Of a DNA stretch of 46,308 bases, positions 34,461 through 41,122 are shown one piece after another. Location of the stretch: positions 1 through 46,308 of the forward strand of contig NZ_JAHREP010000034.1 in NCBI RefSeq assembly GCF_019084545.1, written 5' to 3'. How positions within the stretch are numbered: position 1 is the stretch's first letter; every line of letters starts with the position of its first letter. The notes beneath the pieces are model-generated. The model did no database searches and was not told where the DNA came from. It worked only from the letters and a program-made list of their open reading frames with translations. This DNA is from Marinobacterium ramblicola (GTDB lineage Bacteria > Pseudomonadota > Gammaproteobacteria > Pseudomonadales > Balneatricaceae). The translations under genes were made by a program, and so were the position numbers.

Positions 34461-35244
34461 TAAACAGAACGCAAGTCTGCGCATTACCGCGCTGGTATCC
34501 GTCGGTAAGCATCCAGGCTCCGGTCGCGCACGCCGCGCCGAACAGGATGCTCGTGCTGTCGAGATGGCCATGACCCTGGCGCCTGAGGGCTTGGAGGTGC
34601 TGCATGCCGGTGACCCGCAGGCCGATTCCCTGCGTGCCTATGCCGGTATGGGGTTGAAGAGGTTGCGTGTCCTGCAACAGGGGACGAATGCTGACGCGGT
34701 TCCCGCGTTGAGTCAGTACCTGAAACAACAGAAACCGGACATCATCCTGACCGGCGTTCGCGCCGAGAGCGGCGAGTCCTCCGGCATGACGCCCTACCTG
34801 CTCGGCGAGGCGCTGGGTCTGCCGGTGGTGACGCGCATCGCCGAGATCGTCAGCATCGATCATGGTGAAGCCAACCTGCTGCAGGCGCTGCCGCGCGGTC
34901 AGCGTCGTGCTCTACGCGTACCCTTGCCGTTTGTTGCTAGCGTCGATATGGCCGCAGCGGCGCCGCGTCAGAGCGCCTTTGGCCCCGCCAGCCGCGCCGA
35001 TCTTGAAAGCCAGGATATCGGTATGGCGGTTATGGATGAGGTCAAGGCTGCCTGGAGCGAGGCGCCGGCGCGCAAGCGTCCGAAACGGCTCAAGGTGGTT
35101 AAGGCTAAAACCGCCGCCGATCGCTTCAAGGCGGCGACGGCAAAATCATCCGGTGATGGTGGCAAGGTGCTGCGTGACAAACCTGCAAGCGAGATGGCTC
35201 AGGCGGTGTTCGACCTGCTTCTGGAAGAGGGCGTTCTGCGTTAA
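34450..35244 (+). CDS. etfB: Electron transfer flavoprotein beta subunit, dgc-linked
   Basis: The 264-residue protein is an EtfB homologue: EQDARAVEMAMTLA, LRAYAGMGLKRLRVL, DIILTGVRAESGESSGMTPY and LGEALGLPVVTRI are the nucleotide-binding-type segments. A long basic C-terminal tail (ARKRPKRLKVVKAKTAADRF) replaces the usual end. It begins inside etfA (11-bp overlap), so the pair is translationally coupled. The tail and divergent sequence mark it as specific to the dgc pathway rather than beta-oxidation. Confidence 0.88.
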   Translation: MQPDKQNASLRITALVSVGKHPGSGRARRAEQDARAVEMAMTLAPEGLEVLHAGDPQADSLRAYAGMGLKRLRVLQQGTNADAVPALSQYLKQQKPDIILTGVRAESGESSGMTPYLLGEALGLPVVTRIAEIVSIDHGEANLLQALPRGQRRALRVPLPFVASVDMAAAAPRQSAFGPASRADLESQDIGMAVMDEVKAAWSEAPARKRPKRLKVVKAKTAADRFKAATAKSSGDGGKVLRDKPASEMAQAVFDLLLEEGVLR

Positions 35245-35400
35245 AAAAGCCTTTTTACCCCGTGTCGTTCCTGGAACTGTGCGGGGCGATCATGAGCAGG
35301 TGACTGATGTTTGCTCAGTACACAATGGACACATATTCCAAACGAAGCCAGACAGCCTCACCTCTGTATGCTACCTGCGGAATATATCCCCTGTGTTAAG

Positions 35401-35508
35401 ACCGGCGCCGGACCTCCTTCCGGCCCCGGTTGTTCTTCAAGTCTCCGGCGCACCCCGGAGCATTCACGGTTCTAATCCTTGAGCCCCCTTTATGGGGGCT
35501 TTTTTTTG
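35401..35508 (+). ncRNA. Candidate structured small RNA or 3' UTR element
   Basis: In the gene-free 35245-35908 stretch three hairpins follow one another on the plus strand: 35401-35430 (12-bp stem with one mismatch, loop CCTCCT), 35443-35460 (CTCCGG and CCGGAG, loop CGCACC), and the terminator at 35482-35508. The first loop reads CCUCCU, complementary to Shine-Dalgarno sequences, a pattern seen in trans-acting small RNAs. I see no convincing promoter, so it may be the processed 3' end of the dgc-etf mRNA. No database family is recognised. Confidence 0.4.
35482..35508 (+). terminator. Rho-independent terminator downstream of etfB
   Basis: AGCCCCC (35482-35488), loop TTTAT, GGGGGCT (35494-35500) and a run of seven T (35501-35507): a strong intrinsic terminator 240 bp after the etfB stop. 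Confidence 0.92.
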
Positions 35509-35632
35509 CCCTGGACCCATGGCCTGAGTGCTGACCCGGTTTGTGTCGATCTCGTCGTCTTGATTGCCAGGAGTCGGGGCGATTGGCAAGCGGCGACGGA
35601 TTGTTCGTATAGCCAGGAGCGCTATTTTGAGG

Positions 35633-35704
35633 TGTCGCGATTAGATAAGTCATTCCCGCCATGTCGCAATCCTGCCCCTTTTCCTGCCGGAGCTGTCGCA
35701 AGCA
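35633..35704 (+). promoter_or_regulatory. Cluster of three TGTCGC elements upstream of the BCCT gene
   Basis: TGTCGCGATTA (35633-35643), TGTCGCAATCC (35662-35672) and TGTCGCAAGCA (35694-35704) occur at 29- and 32-bp steps (about three helical turns), 205-276 bp upstream of the BCCT start. The same core precedes glyA. The arrangement suggests a multi-site activator, GbdR being the obvious candidate. No open frame in 35509-35908 looks genuine. Confidence 0.45.
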
Positions 35705-35908
35705 GGACAACAGAATATCCCCGCATTCGTAGTATGGACTGGCACGCTTGGCTGCGCTCGGAAAGCCTTTTAAAAGGCTGGGAGTTCCTCTCGCTTCCGC
35801 TATGGGCTGGTCCCCCAGCATCCGTTCACGCCAGGACACAATAACAAAACCAGATTCCTCATCAGAGGCCTGTGCTGTTAGAGCAGACAGTTCAAAGGAG
35901 AGCTTTAT

Positions 35909-37513
35909 ATGAAAGGTGTAAAATCCGATCCATCCGTGGCAGAGGCCGCGGTGATCACCGATGAGTATGATACCGACTACCAAGTCGGCCAGGATAACGT
36001 CAACATACTCGGCCTGGATGTGCATAACCCCGTGTTCGGCATCAGCGCCGGACTGATCCTTCTGTTTATCATAGCAACGCTGCTGTTTCCGGCTGGTGCC
36101 AAGGAAGCACTGACCGGAGCCCGCGGCTGGTCGATCGAGAACTTCGATTGGCTGTTCATGGTGGCCGGTAACATATTCGTTATCTTCTGCCTGGCACTGA
36201 TCGTGTTGCCGGTCGGTCGTGTTCGTCTTGGTGGCGTTAATGCCAAGGCCGAGTTCTCCACCGTCTCCTGGTTCTCGATGCTGTTTGCTGCCGGCATGGG
36301 TATCGGTCTGATGTTCTGGAGTGTTGCCGAGCCTGTGGCGTACTACACCGACTGGTACGGTACACCGCTGAATGCGGCGGCACGTACACCGGAAGGTGCC
36401 GACATGGCCCTGGGCGCTACCATGTTCCACTGGGGTCTGCATCCCTGGGCGATCTACGGTGTTGTTGCCCTGGCACTGGCCTTCTTCTCCTACAACAAGG
36501 GACTGCCGCTGACCCTGCGCTCCGCCTTCTACCCGATTCTGGGTCGTCACACCTGGGGCGTGCTGGGCCATGTGGTCGACATCCTGGCGGTACTGGCGAC
36601 TATCTTCGGTCTCGCTACCTCCCTTGGTCTGGGTGCACAGCAGGCAGCTGGCGGTCTTAACTACCTGTTCGGCATCGCCAACGATATCTCCACTCAGGTG
36701 GCAGTGATCGTCGTGGTTACCTGCATCGCGCTGTTCTCCGTGGCACGTGGTCTGGACGGTGGTGTAAAGCTGCTCTCCAATATCAACATGCTGATCGCAG
36801 CGGGTCTTATTGCGCTGATTATCGTGGTGGGTCCGACCCTGGCGATCTTCAAGACCGCAGGTACCATCCTCGGCTCCTACGCTGAAAACATCATCCCGCT
36901 GTCCAACTGGATCGGGCGTGAAGACGGCACCTGGTTCCACGGCTGGACCGTGTTCTACTGGGCATGGTGGATCTCCTGGTCACCGTTCGTGGGTATGTTC
37001 ATCGCCCGTATCTCACGTGGTCGTACCGTGCGCGAGTTCATCACTGCTGTACTGCTGGTGCCGACACTGGTCACCGTGGTGTGGATGGCGGTAATGGGTG
37101 GTACTGCAATGGAACAGGCCACTAACGGCGTCGGCCAGCTGGCTAACGGTATCGGCGATGTGTCCCAGGCGATGTTCCAGATGTTTGAAAATCTGCCGGC
37201 AACCACTCTGCTCTCCGTAGTGGGTATCGTGCTGGTGCTGGTGTTCTTCATCACCTCTGCTGATTCCGGCTCTCTGGTCATCGATAGCATCACTGCTGGT
37301 GGCAAGACCGATGCGCCAATGCCGCAACGTATGTTCTGGGCTACTCTGGTGGGCATCATTGCCGGCACGCTGCTGGTTGGTGGTGGCTCCGAGGCGCTGA
37401 CTGCGCTGCAAGCGGGTGCCATTACTACAGGTCTTCCGTTCACAGTTGTGCTGGTACTGATGTGCTTTAGTATCTATCTTGGTCTGAAGTCAGAAGTACA
37501 CTTGCACCGCTGA
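35909..37513 (+). CDS. BCCT-family glycine betaine transporter
   Basis: The 534-residue protein has 12 predicted membrane helices and the BCCT signatures: AAGMGIGLMFWSVAEPVAYY (TM3, glycine-rich Na+/substrate region, with the G-x-G-x-G pattern of betaine rather than choline carriers), GATMFHWGLHPWAIYG, and WWISWSPFVGMFIARISRGR (TM8). Short N- and C-terminal tails make osmosensing less likely than nutrient uptake. It imports glycine betaine with Na+ or H+, feeding the dgc and sox enzymes. AAAGGAG lies about 8 nt upstream of ATG 35909. A small gene follows 27 bp later. BetS-, BetX- or BetT3-type naming cannot be decided from sequence alone. Confidence 0.92.
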   Translation: MKGVKSDPSVAEAAVITDEYDTDYQVGQDNVNILGLDVHNPVFGISAGLILLFIIATLLFPAGAKEALTGARGWSIENFDWLFMVAGNIFVIFCLALIVLPVGRVRLGGVNAKAEFSTVSWFSMLFAAGMGIGLMFWSVAEPVAYYTDWYGTPLNAAARTPEGADMALGATMFHWGLHPWAIYGVVALALAFFSYNKGLPLTLRSAFYPILGRHTWGVLGHVVDILAVLATIFGLATSLGLGAQQAAGGLNYLFGIANDISTQVAVIVVVTCIALFSVARGLDGGVKLLSNINMLIAAGLIALIIVVGPTLAIFKTAGTILGSYAENIIPLSNWIGREDGTWFHGWTVFYWAWWISWSPFVGMFIARISRGRTVREFITAVLLVPTLVTVVWMAVMGGTAMEQATNGVGQLANGIGDVSQAMFQMFENLPATTLLSVVGIVLVLVFFITSADSGSLVIDSITAGGKTDAPMPQRMFWATLVGIIAGTLLVGGGSEALTALQAGAITTGLPFTVVLVLMCFSIYLGLKSEVHLHR

Positions 37514-37540
37514 TTTAAGCCATAACTGGGGGATCGGACG

Positions 37541-37798
37541 ATGATGATTGCTGAGCTATTTGATCTTGAAGATTTTGCGGGATATCTGCGTGAGCTGGGG
37601 CTGGCATTGCCGGTCGGGGCTGATGAGGCTCTCGTAAGAACTGAACTTGAAGAGTGGCTCAGCAACGCATCCGGTGAAGGGCTGGCCGCATTTGAGCGGC
37701 TGGCCACTGAACTGGAAGCGAAGTACGAGGGGGTGATGTTGCCTTGTGTCGTTGCGCTTATCGCCCATGGCCGCGACTGCATTGCTCATAAACGATAA
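37541..37798 (+). CDS. Small acidic protein, function unknown
   Basis: An 85-residue acidic protein (MMIAELFDLEDFAGYLRELG at the start) predicted to be mostly helical, with cysteines near residues 68 and 79. No family recognised. It starts 27 bp after the BCCT gene with a G-rich box 8-10 nt upstream, so it is probably co-transcribed with the carrier. It ends in front of a perfect palindrome and is convergent with the ModE-like gene. Confidence 0.6.
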   Translation: MMIAELFDLEDFAGYLRELGLALPVGADEALVRTELEEWLSNASGEGLAAFERLATELEAKYEGVMLPCVVALIAHGRDCIAHKR

Positions 37799-37815
37799 CA
37801 AGTGATAATCACTTG
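37799..37815. terminator. Perfect 17-bp palindrome between convergent genes
   Basis: CAAGTGAT-A-ATCACTTG immediately follows the stop of the small gene in the 67-bp convergent gap. It could form a hairpin on either strand; low GC and no T-run make it a weak terminator, so an operator role remains possible. Confidence 0.35.
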
Positions 37816-37865
37816 AAATGAGAGATAACTACTCAAGGTTGTCGGGATTCGTCTGACACCTTGCT

Positions 37866-38936
37866 TCATGAGTCGAGGAGTAGCTCATCCAGTGTGATCA
37901 GCTCACCGCAATGGGTGCTGTCATAACCGGGTAGAGCATCGACCGCTTGTCTGAATCTTTCTCCGCGAAACGTTTCCAGCAGTGTCTGCATTGCAGGCAT
38001 CTCCAGCGCACGCTGGTGGCAGGCCAGCAGGTAACGCTCTTGAGCCAGGGGGATAAAGTCTAGTCCGAATTGACTAGCGGCGGCCTGTACGCCGAACCCT
38101 GTGTCGGCCATCCCCGCTGCAACATGGGCCGCGACTGCGGAGTGAGTGAACTCCGTTCCGGTGCTGTCGAGGCAACTGGCGCTGTCGAGTCCGCTACGGC
38201 GCATGAGCTCCTCCAATAGCGAGCGTGTACCGGAGCCGGTCTCTCGATTGATAAAGCGCACATCATCGCGGCACAGATCAGTTAGTCCCTGGATAGCCAG
38301 GGGGTTGCCCGGTTTTACCATCAGTCCCTGTTGGCGGGTGATAAAGCGGATAATGCGGTGCGCCCTGGGTTTCAGCAGTTTCTCGATCCACCCCAGCATT
38401 TCGGCGCTGATGGCGCTTACCGGTAGATGAAAGCCGGCGATATCGCATTGGTCGCGAGCCATGGCGGCCAACGCATCCTGTCCCTGTTTGTATTGCAGAT
38501 CGAGATCGAACCCTTCGGTAAAGCGGGGCAGCAGCTCCACCGCATAGCCATGGCTGGCATGCAGGCGCAGGCTCGGACGACTACCCTCTAATAGTCGGGA
38601 AAGCTCGATATTCAGCTCAGAGGTGATGTTGTCGAGCTGGGGTTCGAGCCTGGCGATCACGCGCTTCTCGGCCCAGAGCAGCTTCTCGCCCAGTTGTGTG
38701 AGGCGGGCTCCACGCCCTTTTTCCAGCTCCGCCAGTGGCAGGCCGAAAAACTCCGCCCATTTGTTGAGCTGGTTCCAGGCGTGGCGGTAGGAGATCCCGG
38801 CTTTCGAGGCGGCGCTGGTGAGCTTGCCGTCACGCTCTATGTGTCGCAATAAGGTAAATAGTTGGGGATCCAGTGTGCGACCCTGTTCATCTCGGAAAGA
38901 CCAGGTAGGCACAATTGTAATCTTATGAATAGGCAT
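37866..38936 (-). CDS. ModE-like HTH regulator with periplasmic-binding-protein-like domain
   Basis: The 356-residue regulator has an N-terminal winged HTH of the ModE/LysR kind (LFTLLRHIERDGKLTSAASK, GISYRHAWNQLNKWAEFF, residues about 25-95) and a C-terminal domain of the PBP-like family linked to molybdate-type binding proteins (SLRLHASHGYAVELLPRF, VRFINRETGSGTRSLLEELM, ADTGFGVQAAASQFGLDF). It is divergent from the molybdenum-dependent formate dehydrogenase operon, so it probably controls fds in response to formate or molybdate. In Cupriavidus the fds regulator is a LysR protein, so this is a different type. No Shine-Dalgarno is visible before ATG 38936, and a TATGAA/TTCATA dyad overlaps the start codon, suggesting autoregulation. 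Confidence 0.82.
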   Translation of the reverse strand: MPIHKITIVPTWSFRDEQGRTLDPQLFTLLRHIERDGKLTSAASKAGISYRHAWNQLNKWAEFFGLPLAELEKGRGARLTQLGEKLLWAEKRVIARLEPQLDNITSELNIELSRLLEGSRPSLRLHASHGYAVELLPRFTEGFDLDLQYKQGQDALAAMARDQCDIAGFHLPVSAISAEMLGWIEKLLKPRAHRIIRFITRQQGLMVKPGNPLAIQGLTDLCRDDVRFINRETGSGTRSLLEELMRRSGLDSASCLDSTGTEFTHSAVAAHVAAGMADTGFGVQAAASQFGLDFIPLAQERYLLACHQRALEMPAMQTLLETFRGERFRQAVDALPGYDSTHCGELITLDELLLDS

Positions 38937-38947
38937 TTTGTTTCATA
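38924..38947. promoter_or_regulatory. TATGAA-N12-TTCATA dyad over the regulator start codon
   Basis: TATGAA (38924-38929) and TTCATA (38942-38947) flank the ATG at 38934-38936. The same half-sites, spaced by 6 bp, occur before fdsG. Binding here would block transcription or translation of the regulator. Confidence 0.5.
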
Positions 38948-39010
38948 TTTTGATTTGCGTGTCTGAATGGTAATTTAACCGCCACTATAAGAGCAATACT
39001 TCCGCTTAAA

Positions 39011-39028
39011 TATGAAATTGGGTTCATA
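39011..39028. promoter_or_regulatory. TATGAA-N6-TTCATA dyad upstream of fdsG
   Basis: TATGAA (39011-39016) and TTCATA (39023-39028) form a perfect inverted repeat with the 6-bp spacing seen in ModE boxes, 23 bp upstream of the fdsG ATG. It is the probable operator of the adjacent ModE-like regulator. Confidence 0.6.
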
Positions 39029-39051
39029 TATTGGCGGTAGGAGGTATAACA

Positions 39052-39549
39052 ATGACTATGCCGGGAAGCGCAGCCTGGGAGCCAACAGCCGCGCAAGCCA
39101 TCATCGATCAGCTCAAGTCAAAGCCAGGTGCGCTACTGCCGATCCTGCACGCCATCCAAGACCGCTTTTCCTACATCCCCGAAGAGGCCGTTGCGTTGAT
39201 CGCGTCCGCGCTGAAGTTGACGCGGGCAGAGGTCCACGGGGTGATCAGCTTTTACCACCACTTCCGCACCCATCAGCCGGGCCGTCACGTGGTGGAGATC
39301 TGCCGTGCCGAAGCCTGCCAGGCGCAGGGCGCACGGGCGCTTGAAGCACACGCCAAGGCGGCGCTGGGCGTTGACTACCACCAGACCACCGCTGATCGCA
39401 CCGTAACGCTGGAGCCGGTCTACTGCCTGGGCAACTGCGCCTGCGGTCCGTCGGTTCGCGTCGGTGACGATATCCACGCCCGTGTTGACGCCCAGGCGTT
39501 TGACGAGCTGGTCGAAAGTCTGAAAACCGAACGAGTGGAGGTGCGGTGA
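39052..39549 (+). CDS. fdsG: NAD-dependent formate dehydrogenase gamma subunit
   Basis: The 165-residue protein is a NuoE-like thioredoxin-fold [2Fe-2S] subunit. Cysteines of the cluster are seen in EICRAEACQAQG (near 89-94) and YCLGNCACGPSV (near 130-135). It contacts FdsB in the cytoplasmic formate:NAD+ oxidoreductase. GGAGG at 39040-39044 fixes ATG 39052; an upstream TTG at 39031 is not needed. The stop overlaps the fdsB ATG by one base (TGATG). Confidence 0.93.
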   Translation: MTMPGSAAWEPTAAQAIIDQLKSKPGALLPILHAIQDRFSYIPEEAVALIASALKLTRAEVHGVISFYHHFRTHQPGRHVVEICRAEACQAQGARALEAHAKAALGVDYHQTTADRTVTLEPVYCLGNCACGPSVRVGDDIHARVDAQAFDELVESLKTERVEVR

Positions 39550-41120
39550 TGACCTATCGTATTCATGTACCGTCCGACACCACGGCCAAGTCGCTGGGCG
39601 CCGACCGTATTGCCCGCACCGTTGAACAGCTGGCGAAAGAGCAGGGCGTTGATCTGGAGATCCGCCGCAACGGTACCCGTGCCCTTTACTGGCTGGAGCC
39701 GCTGATCGAGGTGGATACAGCGGAAGGGCGTTATGGTTTCGGTCCGGTGAAGGAGTCCGACCTGGACTCGCTGTTCGCCGCCGAGTTTTGGAAGGGCGCC
39801 GTCGAGCATCCGCTGGCGTTGGGCCTGGTCGAAGAGATCCCCTACCTGAAGCGTCAGGAGCGTCTGACCTTTGCTCGCGCCGGTGTGACCGATCCGCTGT
39901 CGCTGGAGGATTACAAGGCGCATGACGGGTACAAGGGGTTGGAAAACGCCCTGGCGCTGAGCCCGCAGGTGATCGTCGATATGGTGAAGGAGTCCGGCCT
40001 GCGTGGTCGTGGCGGCGCAGCGTTCCCCACCGGCATCAAGTGGCAGACCGTGCTCAATGCACCTGCCGATCAGAAGTACATCGTCTGCAATGCCGACGAG
40101 GGCGACTCCGGCACCTTCGCCGACCGTCTGGTCATGGAGTGTGACCCGTTCATGCTGATCGAGGGGATGACCATTGCCGGTCTTGCCGTCGGCGCGACCC
40201 AAGGTTACATCTACCTGCGCTCCGAATACCCGCTCGCGCAGAAGAACCTGAACGCCGCGATCGAGACCGCCTACGCCAACAACCTGCTCGGCGAAAATAT
40301 CCAGGGCAGCGGCCGGCACTTCGATCTGGAAGTACGCCTCGGTGCCGGTGCCTATATCTGCGGCGAGGAGACCTCGCTGCTGGAGAGTCTTGAGGGCAAG
40401 CGCGGTCTGGTGCGCGCCAAACCGCCGCTGCCGGCCATCGTCGGTCTGTTCGGCAAGCCCACCGTGGTCAACAACGTGCTGTCGCTGGCGGCGGTGCCGT
40501 TTATCCTTGATCAGGGCGCCAAGGCCTACGCCGATTGCGGTATGGGTCGTTCACGCGGCACGCTGCCGTTCCAGCTGGCCGGTAACGTCAAACAGGGCGG
40601 TCTGGTCGAGCTGGCGTTCGGTCCCAGTCTGCGTGAGCTGATGTTCGAGTTCGGCGGCGGTACCCGTAACGGCCGTGCGTTGCGTGCGGTGCAGGTTGGT
40701 GGCCCACTCGGTGCCTATCTGCCGGAGAGCCAGTGGGATACCCCACTGGACTATGAAGAGTTCGCCAAGGTCGGCGCCGTGCTGGGTCATGGTGGCGTGG
40801 TGATGTTCGACGATACCGTCGATATGGGCGAGCAGGCGCGCTTCTCGATGGAGTTCTGCGTCGCCGAGTCCTGCGGCAAGTGTACGCCCTGCCGTATCGG
40901 TTCCACCCGCGGTGTCGAGGTGATCGACCGTATTCGCGCCGGTGAAAACGTGGAAGCCAACCTGGAGCTGCTCTCCGACCTGTGCGAAACGATGGTCGAT
41001 GGCTCTCTGTGCGCCATGGGCGGCATGACGCCGTTCCCGGTGCAGAGTGCGATGAAGCATTTCGGCGAAGACTTTGTGAAAAACGCGTCCAACGCTCCGG
41101 CGCTGGCGGAGGAGGTCTGA
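39549..41120 (+). CDS. fdsB: NAD-dependent formate dehydrogenase beta subunit
   Basis: The 523-residue NuoF-like flavoprotein has an N-terminal thioredoxin-like segment (residues 1-110), GLRGRGGAAFPTGIKWQ (FMN/NADH site), CNADEGDSGTFADR, GAYICGEETSLLES, and the [4Fe-4S] motif SCGKCTPCRIGSTRG with Cys also in DLCETMVDGSLCAMGG. It passes electrons from the Fe-S chain to NAD+. ATG 39549 is used instead of GTG 39546 because it gives the coupled TGATG junction. fdsA follows after 2 bp. Confidence 0.95.
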   Translation: MTYRIHVPSDTTAKSLGADRIARTVEQLAKEQGVDLEIRRNGTRALYWLEPLIEVDTAEGRYGFGPVKESDLDSLFAAEFWKGAVEHPLALGLVEEIPYLKRQERLTFARAGVTDPLSLEDYKAHDGYKGLENALALSPQVIVDMVKESGLRGRGGAAFPTGIKWQTVLNAPADQKYIVCNADEGDSGTFADRLVMECDPFMLIEGMTIAGLAVGATQGYIYLRSEYPLAQKNLNAAIETAYANNLLGENIQGSGRHFDLEVRLGAGAYICGEETSLLESLEGKRGLVRAKPPLPAIVGLFGKPTVVNNVLSLAAVPFILDQGAKAYADCGMGRSRGTLPFQLAGNVKQGGLVELAFGPSLRELMFEFGGGTRNGRALRAVQVGGPLGAYLPESQWDTPLDYEEFAKVGAVLGHGGVVMFDDTVDMGEQARFSMEFCVAESCGKCTPCRIGSTRGVEVIDRIRAGENVEANLELLSDLCETMVDGSLCAMGGMTPFPVQSAMKHFGEDFVKNASNAPALAEEV

Positions 41121-41122
41121 TC

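Noticed and set aside
35731-35746. Sigma-54-like sequence TGGCACGCTTGGCTGC before the BCCT gene
   Set aside because: The GG and GC are 11 bp apart instead of 10 and the TTGC block is lacking.
35479-35844. 121-codon plus-strand frame upstream of the BCCT gene
   Set aside because: It starts inside the terminator hairpin and covers the presumed promoter region; the translation looks random.
35396-36940. 514-codon minus-strand frame across the BCCT gene
   Set aside because: It overlaps the well-supported BCCT coding region and reads as low-complexity, His/Gln-rich shadow translation.
38955-39000. GG-N10-GC sequence (sigma-54-like) before fdsG
   Set aside because: Only the invariant dinucleotides match; the surrounding TGGCAC and TTGC blocks do not.
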